From the NCBI GenBank assembly GCA_000697335.1, contig JNEM01009062.1, positions 1 through 14,442 on the forward strand: a stretch of 14,442 nucleotides of DNA. The letters run 5' to 3'. The DNA is from Conidiobolus incongruus B7586. Lineage: Eukaryota; Entomophthoromycota; Entomophthoromycetes; Entomophthorales; Conidiobolaceae. Shown in pieces: positions 1 through 7,976 of this stretch. The position numbers were made by a program, and so were the translations under genes. The notes under the pieces were generated by a model. The model had not been told where the DNA came from and searched no databases. It saw only the letters and a list, made by a program, of their open reading frames with translations. Each line of letters starts with the position of its first letter. Within the stretch, counting starts at the first letter, position 1.

Positions 1-2038
1 TAAATTAATAATATATTGTATTATTTTGTTTTTAATAAATATTTTGTATATTATAAAATTATTATTTGATTTTTATATTAATTTTACTCCAAGTTATATA
101 TTGTATAATATAAAAGGTAATTGTATTGAAGTTATAACAGTTAACTATTTTCATATTTGTTAAAATTATAAAATATTATTCATAATATGATTTGATTTAT
201 TTTAATATTTTTATATATAAATTTTTTAAATTTAAATTTTATTATTTTTAATTAATATATTTGAGCATAATATTGAATATTGATTTTATAATAAATATAT
301 CAATTAATAATAGATATCAATATTATATGATATTAGTCATTGTTTTAAATATATTAATTTTATCTCAGATGTATTTATATATAAAATAAAAATTACTAAT
401 GAAAAAATTAATAATTTGCAAAATTATCAATAACTGAATTTTAACTTATCATCTATTACCAATTTCAAGGAATCAGATGAATGATTGGGTAATTTAATCA
501 ACCCTGAGTTTTATTATAAATATCAATTTAACTACATTTCAAATTATTTTATTTGTAAAATTTAGAATAAAATAAAAAATATTATTTCCCAAATATTCAT
601 TACTTTATTTTAATTAAAATCAATTAATTATATATATATATTATATTTGATTTTATACCGCATTGATTAACATAAATAATGCTATAAAAATATATATTCT
701 TCAGGAGTCTCAAATATATAGGTAATATCAGATTTTTACAAATGCATTAAATTTTATTCGCAAAGTTAAAAATTCTTAGACAAGATTTATAAAATAACAT
801 TTGTTTATTTTATCTTTTTGTTTATTTACATTTCCTTTTTTGTATTTGCATTGTGAAACTGGGGCAAAACTTTCTGGGTAGACTGAGTACATCGAAAAAA
901 TAATTTATACGTCGCAAATACAAAATAATTAACCAAACAAAAATTCAATCAATACCTCATAAATTATACAAGTGATATTGAAATATACTTATTATGATCA
1001 ATTTTCACACATATTAATGATGCATAAATTAAACCCTTCTTAATATTTATTTATTTATAACATATGATTATTTTATCTACTCATAGCAATATTTTGCTTT
1101 TTAAAAATTGCTAAAATATTTTGATTATTTTTTTAATTTTTGAATTTATCAATGTTCAAATTTTCTATTCAAATTTTTTTTAATTTAAATAAGGTATTAT
1201 ATTTATTAAAAATTTATATATTTTTATATTGTATTATTTTTCTTTCTATATCCTAATATTTTATTCATTGTATAAATTATATTATAATTTTTAGGAGAAA
1301 TTTAAGAATTTGCAATCCGAAAGTTAGGAAAAAGACCATATATTAATAAAACATATTTTGGTATATAATTCAGTAGTTTTGATCATACCACTATAGTAAA
1401 TATATATTTTTAGATACTATTTTAAAAAATCATTACCTTATGAATATAATATAATGATGATATAAAAATATCAATATTTATTTTTGCCATCAATATATAG
1501 AGTTCCAGTAAAAATAAAAATGGTTATATGTTTTAAAATAGTGATGCTTCAGTGAAATGTAATAATAATATAAAATATTGAAAATTTAATAATATAAATA
1601 TTAAAATAAATATCATTTCCAATTTCATAAAATTTAATATCATTTTCAAATTATCAAACTTTCTTTATATCACTCTGGCATAAAAATCAATATATTAGAA
1701 TTAATCTCAATAATATATTGAAAGTTATAATATTTACTATGTCAATCAAAATCTTATTAATCTATACATGTTATTAAATTATAAACTCCATATCATGCCT
1801 GAATTCATTAATTCAACCTTAGCTTTAATATTATATTATCATTTAATATTTCAGATTTTAGAATCAATCCTTGAATATCTTATTAAAATCATAAAAATTG
1901 TATTTTAAATAATATTTAGATTAATAAAATAGGATAACTATTTTTTTTTAATTTTAAAGTCTAATTTCTATAACATTTAGTGATTTTATATTATAATATA
2001 TTTTTATTCTTTATATTCTAATCAAATAATCATTCAAA
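1..2038. other. AT-rich intergenic region, no convincing gene
   Basis: This stretch is dominated by A/T runs, with stops in all six frames. Small islands of higher G+C occur near 450-510 and 835-925. The first contains an imperfect hairpin (ATTACC at 455-460 against GGTAAT at 488-493). It also has a short minus-strand frame (503 down to a stop at 427-429) preceded by an acceptor-like CTCAG, but no donor or start could be paired with it at the intron lengths seen elsewhere here. The second island is described separately. A short (TA)n tract lies near 630-642. I see no tRNA, rRNA or transposase. Confidence 0.6.
838..925. repeat. 12-bp perfect inverted repeat around a GC-richer core
   Basis: TTTTGTATTTGC (838-849) and GCAAATACAAAA (914-925) are perfect reverse complements separated by 64 nt. 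The enclosed core is unusually G+C-rich for the area, with GGGGC and CTGGG words. On the minus strand the core also holds a short ATG frame (from about 894) reading MYSVYPESFAPVSQ, followed by a GTAAAT donor-like site. It could be a structured RNA, a small mobile-element relic or part of an unresolved minus-strand gene. I cannot choose between these. Confidence 0.4.
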
Positions 2039-2054
2039 TTACCAAATTTGGTAA
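2039..2054. repeat. 16-bp perfect palindrome upstream of the copper-chaperone gene
   Basis: TTACCAAATTTGGTAA is perfectly self-complementary. It lies 265 nt upstream of the ATX1-like start, at the edge of a locally G+C-richer stretch (about 2040-2230) that looks like that gene's promoter. A heat-shock-like TTCTAGAA follows at 2057-2064. A binding site for a dimeric transcription factor is a reasonable inference. No specific factor is recognised. Confidence 0.4.
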
Positions 2055-2206
2055 ACTTCTAGAACTTATATATCCCAAATTCTCAGCTCTCTGAAAGAAG
2101 AGGATTTGGCGTAAAATCTATAAAATCAACCAATTTGCCAAGTAAATTACGTCAAATATGGGATCTACTTAATATCATTCTCCTAACTACAATTATAAGA
2201 AGGGAT

Positions 2207-2218
2207 TACTAATTGGTA
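2207..2218 (+). promoter_or_regulatory. AAGAAGGGATTA word, possible shared promoter element
   Basis: This 12-mer starts 112 nt upstream of the ATG of the ATX1-like gene. The identical word occurs at 10236-10247, starting 116 nt upstream of a small ORF. Matching distance and orientation suggest a shared upstream element, but two copies are few and the word was noticed by eye. Confidence 0.35.
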
Positions 2219-2234
2219 ATTGGCTGGAATTGAA

Positions 2235-2240
2235 TATAAA
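2235..2240 (+). promoter_or_regulatory. Possible TATA box of the ATX1-like gene
   Basis: TATAAA lies about 80 nt upstream of the ATG in a stretch less A/T-saturated than its surroundings. In DNA this AT-rich the motif alone is weak evidence; position is what favours it. Confidence 0.3.
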
Positions 2241-2318
2241 TGGATTATAATTATTAATTTAGAGATTAATCTCTTTTTCTTTTGACAACAGTTTAAATAA
2301 TATATTTCAAATAACAAT

Positions 2319-2636
2319 ATGCCTGTAAGTATACTTTGGATAATTTATTCATATTCAATTTAATAAGAATCCTTCTTAGTCTTATAAATATAATGTTACT
2401 ATGACCTGTTCAGGATGCTCTAACGCAGTGAATAAGGCCTTATCCAGAGTTGAAGGTATATTCATCGCCATCTGATTTAATAACAAAGATGTTTATTCTA
2501 ATCTTTACTATTAGGTCTCAATAAAGTCGACATCAGTTTAGAAAATCAAACCGTTGTTGTTGATACTGACTCCGTTCCCGAGGAGACCATCTTTAACGCC
2601 ATTGAAAAGACTGGCAAGGCTGTCACTAGAGCTTAA
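2319..2636 (+). CDS. ATX1: Copper chaperone, Atx1 family (HMA domain), three exons
   Basis: The spliced model is join(2319..2324, 2380..2455, 2515..2636), 67 aa, about the usual length for Atx1/ATOX1. Family members are cytosolic and carry Cu(I) to the secretory-pathway P-type ATPase (Ccc2/ATP7). The protein is essentially one heavy-metal-associated domain. The metal-binding motif MTCSGC is at residues 10-15 (Cys12, Cys15), and the conserved KTGK loop near the C-terminus is at 59-62. The first coding exon is only ATG CCT. Intron 1 (2325-2379, 55 nt, phase 0) begins GTAAGT; intron 2 (2456-2514, 59 nt, phase 1) begins GTATAT and splits Gly28. Splicing gives SYKYNVTMTCSGC, which aligns naturally with yeast Atx1, so the tiny first exon is well supported. 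No transmembrane segment or second domain is present, so a P-type ATPase fragment or Ccs1 is unlikely. Confidence 0.93.
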
Positions 2637-2670
2637 ACCTCTTCATTATTCGAACATTGTTCTATTATGA

Positions 2671-2676
2671 AATAAA
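2671..2676 (+). terminator. Probable polyadenylation signal of ATX1-like gene
   Basis: AATAAA begins 35 nt after the stop codon, a suitable distance for a short 3' UTR. The hexamer is common in AT-rich DNA, so this is positional inference. Confidence 0.45.
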
Positions 2677-3181
2677 GAATATTGTCAGCATTCTACATTC
2701 ATTTTAACTATTTTTAATGAATATCCACTAAATATAGATTCAGTTTATTTATAGCTATAATAATTATATATTCTATAATTGTCAAACTTCAAATCTAGGA
2801 GTGATTTTGAATATCAATATACACTCATAATTATGAACTAATACTTTATCAAAATGATCATTTGACAACTCAAACTAAATCCTAGTCTATCAAAATAAGC
2901 ACAAAAAAGGCAATGAAACCTTGTCATATGTCCTCCAATTCCACCCAAGTCTTCTGATCAAGACTATTATATTATTTTAGACTGACCACTTGACCACCTT
3001 AAATATAAAATCAATTCAGTTAATATCACGGAGTAAAGTCATAAGACTTTCAAACTGATTGCATACTGATACAACCCACAATTAACAGCAATCATTTAAT
3101 TTATTGATTTAATTATTAAATTAAATAGTACTTGAAATTAAAAAATCAATAATTCCCAACTTTTGAAGAGTTTTAATAAAC

Positions 3182-3189
3182 TATAAATA
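3182..3189 (+). promoter_or_regulatory. Possible TATA box of the Nudix gene
   Basis: TATAAATA lies about 125 nt upstream of the ATG. The sequence matches the motif, but the surrounding AT richness makes chance occurrence likely. Confidence 0.2.
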
Positions 3190-3307
3190 CTCTATTTAAT
3201 TAAAATTTATTTATTTAAAAATTAAAAATTTTTATATTTATTTTATTAATCAAAAATCGACTCGTTATAATTAATACTAACAAATAATTAAAAATAATTA
3301 ATCTGCT

Positions 3308-4070
3308 ATGACTATTAAAATTAGTGATATAACAAAGGTTTGCAAACTGATTCAACCCAGATGCTTCCACTCAGCAACGAGGTTGAGTGGCTTACATCCA
3401 AGTCTATGCATATCGAAACACGAGTGCAAGGACTGGGAACTCAAATTAAATAACAATTTGCCTAACATTAAAAAATTTCCGATTGAGAAGGAACGTTGTA
3501 AAGGGGAAGCTGGTGTGATGATGATTATTGCAGATTATCAAAACCGACCCTCTGTTCTATTTACCCTAAGGTCCTCAAGACTCAATTCGCATAAAGGTGA
3601 AGTCAGGTAACTTTTTGTAGATAATTAATTGATTGTGTGATTTTAAATAATCGTTTAGTTTTCCAGGTGGCAAAAAAGATCCCACTGACCGAAATGTTCT
3701 CGACTGCGCCCTGCGGGAAGTTGAGGAGGAGATCAATATCCCTAGGGAATGTCTGTCAGTACTCGGTCAACACAATTTGCTCCCCAACAAGACGGGCACC
3801 TTGGCAGTACATCCATTCGTTGCGGTGCTAAACTATCCCATCTACGATATCAGCCAAATCGAATACAACGAGAACGAAGTTGAAAAAGTATTCTTCACTC
3901 CACTAGATCACCTATTAAACCCCGAGAATCGCTACTGGCGCCAATTTCGAAATACGAAGATAAAAGCACCCGTCTTCAGGCCACAGGCAGATATTCCCCA
4001 CGAGATCTGGGGGCTTACAGGCTTTATCCTATATAACTGCCTCAAAACTATGTATCCCAACCAATTTTAA
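3308..4070 (+). CDS. Nudix hydrolase, CoA diphosphatase type (PCD1/NUDT7/NUDT8/NudL family)
   Basis: The model is join(3308..3606, 3659..4070), 236 aa, with a 52-nt phase-2 intron (GTAACT..TTTAG) that splits Ser100. The family cleaves coenzyme A or acyl-CoA to phosphopantetheine and 3',5'-ADP. The family signature is complete only after splicing: LFTLRSSRLNSHKGEV (84-99) runs into SFPGGKKDPTD (100-110) and the Nudix helix ALREVEEEINIP (117-128). Glu120, Glu123 and Glu124 are the expected metal ligands. The usual box glycine is Asn126; E. coli NudL, from memory, also lacks it. IWGLT at 216-220 is the conserved C-terminal motif. The N-terminus is basic and reads PRCFHSATR at 17-25, resembling a mitochondrial presequence with a cleavage site after Phe20. 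The C-terminus NQF is not a peroxisomal PTS1. A mitochondrial, NUDT8-like role is therefore favoured over the peroxisomal PCD1/NUDT7 role, but only by inference. Confidence 0.9.
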
Positions 4071-4120
4071 TATAGCTTATTACTAGTATTCACTTAATTT
4101 ATTTAAATTTTATTTATTTG

Positions 4121-4126
4121 AATAAA
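4121..4126 (+). terminator. Possible polyadenylation signal of Nudix gene
   Basis: AATAAA begins 51 nt after the stop codon, within T-rich 3' flank. Support is positional only. Confidence 0.35.
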
Positions 4127-5249
4127 TTTATCATAACTAGTTTTCATTTTACTAATTATTTAATTGCATTACTAATCAATTTTGAATAAAAATAATGATT
4201 ACTTTTGTAAAAATTTATTAATTAATAATATTATTAATAAAATGATATTAAATAATTAATTAATTAGTTAATTAATTTTAATCTAAAAAAATAATTAAAA
4301 AATAGTTATATTTAAATCTAAATTACTAGATATTTTTAACATTAATATTTTTGAGCTTTAAAATCCTCTTTTGTATCTGTAGATTTATAACCTAATCGAA
4401 TAATAATGATAATAATAAATATATTGAATCATATATTAAACATATAAATAATATAATTTAAGTTAATGCCAATAGTTATAATATAATTATTTTTTACATT
4501 AAATTGAACTGATTCAAATATGGTTAATTTAAAATGAACACTTGAACTGAATCACTCTATGAACATAACAAACTCAAATATTCAAAAATTGAAATCAATG
4601 TTAATATATTAAGTTTCCTTTATGTAATTAATTCAAATTATATAATAATTTGGTATAAATCTTTGTAAAATGAATTAAATATGATATCTATTTTTTTCTA
4701 GTTCAAATATATATTTAAAAATTGACCTTTAAATTATAACTTGAATTAATGTTGAATTCATTGAATTTTAAACCTTTATAAAATTGATATTATATTTCAT
4801 TTGGAATTTAATTTTGCGAAATATTTGAATATTTAAAAAAAATTATAATCACATTAATATATATATGACTTTTCATGAAGTATTAAACTAAAATTTGGTT
4901 TATATTGTATCTAATACCAATATTCATATTTGATAGATTAAAATTAAATTTTGAATATTAGATTATTAATAATAGTTATCAAAATAAAATCAAAATTAAT
5001 AACCAATTGATTAAAAATTATAATATATTTATTACTTTAAACATATAATAATATAATTCATTTTAAAATTAAATAGTTTTTATAGATATTTATATTGAAT
5101 AAAAAACTACAAATGCTTATAATAAAAGTGTATTGAAATGAATGTTTAATCATATTTACTTAATTGATTTTTGTAAATTATTAAAATATACAATTAATTC
5201 ACTATATATTTTTATATTATATATACCAGCTATTGATGTGATCTCTTCA
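4127..5249. other. AT-rich spacer, nothing recognised
   Basis: Long A/T runs and AATTAATT repeats (notably 4215-4280) fill this stretch. All frames are cut frequently, and no motif, tRNA-like structure or extended repeat was seen. Confidence 0.6.
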
Positions 5250-5535
5250 TTACAAGAATCCAACAGAGATCAAATCCTTTCGAATTACAATATAATCTCC
5301 AAAAATTTCTTGTTTACCTGATAGATATTAAGCAATAAACAACTGATAACGTCATAATGATCACTCAAATTAAACCAAATGTCCAATCCTTGAACTTCTT
5401 TTCTATCAACAACTTTTGAAACTTAGCATCCAAATCGAATTGCTTAGTAGTGGTCATCGCCAACTCTTGCTTCCTATTTTGTTTAACATTTGGTAATGAA
5501 CTATTCATATAATTAAGATCCTTAGAACTTGGCAT
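5250..5535 (-). CDS. Candidate two-exon gene for an unrecognised 75-aa protein
   Basis: The model is complement(join(5250..5317, 5376..5535)). The ATG is at 5535-5533. Exon 1 encodes a hydrophilic, lysine-rich, probably helical stretch including DLDAKFQKLLIEKKFKDWTF (34-53). A 58-nt intron (5375-5318) begins GTTTAA and ends CTATCAG, with CTTAAT as a possible branch site. Splicing gives GKQEIFGDYIVIRKDLISVG before a TAA. Support comes from the locally higher G+C, coding-like amino acids in both exons, frame agreement across the junction, and an intron length matching the confident genes (52-59 nt). Unspliced, exon 1 stops at once after TFGLI, and the intron then reads as a hydrophobic segment (VIIMTLSVVYCLISI), so a different structure is possible. 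No signal peptide or known domain is recognised, and the donor is not the preferred GTAAGT type. Confidence 0.45.
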
Positions 5536-5794
5536 TATCAAAAACCCAAATTGTAATATATGAACCCAAAAATAAAATAAAAGTTCAACAAATTTTTTTT
5601 CTTCAATTAAATATTAACTTTTATATAAAATTTGAATAAAATCAAATTTTTACAAGTGTCAAATATAAATTAAAAGTTTGTTAACAAAGAAAGTTTATTA
5701 ATTTTTTTAAAAGAAATTTTAGAGCTTGATAAGAATTTAATTATTTTATAGTTAAAATATGGGTTTGAAATTAATGCAGGGATGAATCTAATTT

Positions 5795-5941
5795 TTATAT
5801 TTTGAAATCAAAAGGTTGATTCATTAATGACTTCTTTCTAATGTACATTTCAATTGGTTTAAAATAATAAATTTCCGGTTTTGAAAATACCTTATTAAGT
5901 AATTCCAATAATTTCAAATTCCGTGTTCGAATTAATTCAAA
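5795..5941 (-). CDS. Candidate terminal exon of an unrecognised minus-strand gene
   Basis: Following an acceptor-like TTTTTAAG, the minus strand is open for 48 codons to a TAA at 5797-5795. It reads FELIRTRNLKLLELLNKVFS, then KPEIYYFKPIEMYIRKKSLM and NQPFDFKI. The CGA, CGG and CCG-containing codons and balanced charge look coding-like against the surrounding A/T noise. The frame stays open some way further upstream, in very AT-rich sequence. No start codon or first exon could be assigned with confidence, and open frames of this length occur by chance in this window. It lies about 260 nt upstream of the 75-aa candidate on the same strand. No donor site was seen that would join the two. Confidence 0.27.
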   Translation of the reverse strand, partial: FELIRTRNLKLLELLNKVFSKPEIYYFKPIEMYIRKKSLMNQPFDFKI

Positions 5942-6448
5942 CTTAAAAATTATTTTAAACAATAATTTAATTTTATAATAAATAATTAATATTAATAATA
6001 ATTTAAAATTTTATAAAATTAAAATTATATAAATAAAAATATTAAAATTTTTAAATTTTTTATATTTTATTTTATCAATTATATAATTTTAAGATTTAAT
6101 AAAATTACATTATCCAAAAGAAAAATTCAATAATTTTTGATAGTAAATATAATTATATTTTGATTTGAACAGTTCCTAATACCTTTTTTTTATGATCAAT
6201 AACACCCTTTAATAATATAAAGCTATAAAATATAATAATATTTGAAAGTTAAAATTCATTAGTATTTACAATTTATTCAAAAAATATGAATATATATTTT
6301 AATGTTCATGATTGGAATGAAGAATGGTAATTACAATAAATATTAATTGGTGGTTTGGTTAATGTCGGGGGTTTGCATGCAATATTAGTGATTTAGTGTT
6401 AATGCTCTAGAATAGTAAGCACTAAAATTCAAAATTTTGATAGATGGG
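5942..6448. other. AT-rich spacer and 3' flank of the spastin gene
   Basis: Mostly A/T runs. Positions 6300-6448, just past the spastin stop, are more mixed and are probably its 3' UTR. On the minus strand the nearest AATAAA is the complement of 6272-6277, about 170 nt past the stop; this is a weak polyadenylation candidate. No other gene is supported. Confidence 0.5.
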
Positions 6449-7976
6449 TTAGAGACCAGTACTTCCGTATTCTTCATTCCACGATTCGTACTCTTTGAGC
6501 GATTCGGGTCCGACCGACTTTCGAATGATTTTCAAGGATTTATTGAAATCTTCCATGGTGATTGGTGGTATTGAGTCGACAGTTGCATTCAGGAATTCGC
6601 CTCCGTCTCCCAATTGACGGAGTGGTCCCATAGCTGCATCCCTGATAAGTGCACTGAGGTCAGAGCCGGAATAGCCTTCTGTAGCACTTACCAACTGGGA
6701 AATTTGGGACTCTGTAAGACTGTGGAGAGTGCCTTTAAGTGATTTGTTAATGAGTTGTTTGCGAGTTTCGGGGTCTGGAAGTGGAATATAAACACGTTTG
6801 ACGAATCTACGTCTGGCAGCTTCGTCCAACTCTTGAGGGCGATTGGTAGCGCCCATAACGAGAACTCTTTTGGTCTCGGCTTGGGAGTTGACACCATCGA
6901 ACTGGAGCAAGAATTCGGTTTTAAGACGTCTACTACCCTCGTGTTCAGTATCTGTCCTACCCTTCAAAATAGAGTCAATTTCATCAATGAATATAATACT
7001 TGGACTAAGTTCTTTAGCAAGCTGGAACAGTGTTTTGACCAACTTTTCACTTTCGCCCATAAATTTAGACATGAGGGAACTTGCTGAGATGGAAAAGAAA
7101 GTACATTTGGCTTCGAATGCTAAAGCTTTTGCCAATAATGTTTTACCAGTACCGGGGGGTCCAAAAAGTAAAATACCTCTAGGTGGTGTTCTTAGACCAG
7201 TATACAACTCTGGCTTAAGTGCTGGTAGTATTACAGTCTCTCTCAAAGTGGCCTTTACCTGTTCCAAACCCGATATGTCATCCCAATTCACCGTAGGCTT
7301 ATCAATAAGCACGTCATTCAATATCAAATTAGCAAGCTTGGGGTCTAAATTCAACGAGTTAGCAGCTGCTTTGGGTCTTGAAGTGTTAGCACTGGGAGGT
7401 AAACTGTTTGATGACGTTTTTATGGGACTGCTAGTAGGAGCACTCTTTCTTTGGTAGCTTGCAATAGGGTTATAAGAAGGAGGATTTGAAACATGATTAT
7501 TTTGTTTAAGTAAGTTAGGTGATTGCTGAAAACCTATTGTATCAATACTTTTATTAGAAATATCTTTGACTCTTTTTTCCAGTGTTGTCTTATGTTTAAC
7601 CATTTTTTCATGTAAACATTTCGCCCTGGTCCTAATAAAAATATATTAATACAAGTTAATAAAAGAAGTAAACAAATGTATATTACCATTCGTTAGAAGA
7701 AAATTTCAAATTTAAAGCTTCGTTCAAATCCTTTAACCCCTTCAAATAATAGTCTAAAGCCAACAACTTATCATTCCTCTCTCTCTCCAATCCAGTTTTA
7801 ATAAATTCGTAAGCTCTATCGTATAAATATTTTTGATTCTCTAACTGAGTCATATTATTATTTTTACTACTACCAGTATTATTATACCCATTAAACATCG
7901 ATGGATGTAAATGACTAAATTTTATAATTTTAATTGGAATTTTATCACTTAAATTTTTTAATCCCATTGAAATCAT
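6449..7976 (-). CDS. Spastin-type microtubule-severing AAA ATPase with N-terminal MIT domain
   Basis: The model is complement(join(6449..7631, 7687..7976)), 490 aa, with a 55-nt phase-2 intron (7686-7632, GTAATA..ATTAG) inside the MIT domain. Splicing reads SSNEW-TRAKCLHEKMVKH and restores the third MIT helix. Spastins pull tubulin tails through a hexameric pore to cut microtubules; MIT domains bind ESCRT-III proteins. Order: low-complexity N-terminus (1-45), MIT (about 46-120), Ser/Pro/Asn-rich basic linker (about 120-185), AAA core (about 200-450). Visible motifs are Walker A GPPGTGKT (254-261), pore loop KFMGE (286-290), Walker B IIFIDEID (309-316, Glu314), GATNRP with Asn360, arginine fingers in RRRF (about 371-372), and the spastin-like tail YESWNEEYG (478-486). 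Human spastin has GPPGNGKT and a Tyr in pore loop 1; here they are Thr and Phe. Human spastin's N-terminal membrane hairpin is not evident. Fungal Sap1/Yta6 relatives are the alternative name. Downstream methionines at 4, 27 and 42 leave the start slightly uncertain. Confidence 0.94.

Larger units (their letters stand above)
2637..3307. other. Intergenic region between ATX1-like and Nudix genes, with small hairpins
   Basis: No gene could be supported. The part from 2880 to 3100 is G+C-richer than typical spacer. It holds two short perfect hairpins that share the word AAGTCTT or its complement: AGTCTT/AAGACT (2948-2953 and 2960-2965) and AAAGTC/GACTTT (3035-3040 and 3045-3050). TGACCAC occurs twice in tandem near 2984-2998. 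The segment 3051-3078 partly repeats the Nudix coding sequence at 3343-3359. Minus-strand frames here (for example RRLGWNWRTYDKVSLPF near 2955-2895) are short, with no convincing start or splice partner. Confidence 0.5.

Noticed and set aside
427-503. Minus-strand frame reading LIKLPNHSSDSLKLVIDDKLKF after an acceptor-like site
   Set aside because: No donor at a plausible intron distance, no start codon and only about 25 codons; chance is the simpler explanation.
2880-3090. Possible minus-strand small gene between ATX1-like and Nudix genes
   Set aside because: Trial splicing (GTATGC donor, 69-nt intron) gave only an 18-residue product with early stops in every frame. The region is better read as regulatory spacer.
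3637-3831. Alternative plus-strand frame inside the Nudix gene
   Set aside because: It is out of frame with the Nudix motif and overlaps the second exon, which carries all the family residues.
5915-5935. GTTCGAATT resembling a tRNA T-loop
   Set aside because: No flanking stem pairs or other tRNA arms could be drawn around it.
6755-7457. Open frames on the plus strand and an alternative minus frame inside the spastin gene
   Set aside because: They are antisense or out-of-frame shadows of the AAA ATPase exon, whose motifs account for the whole interval.
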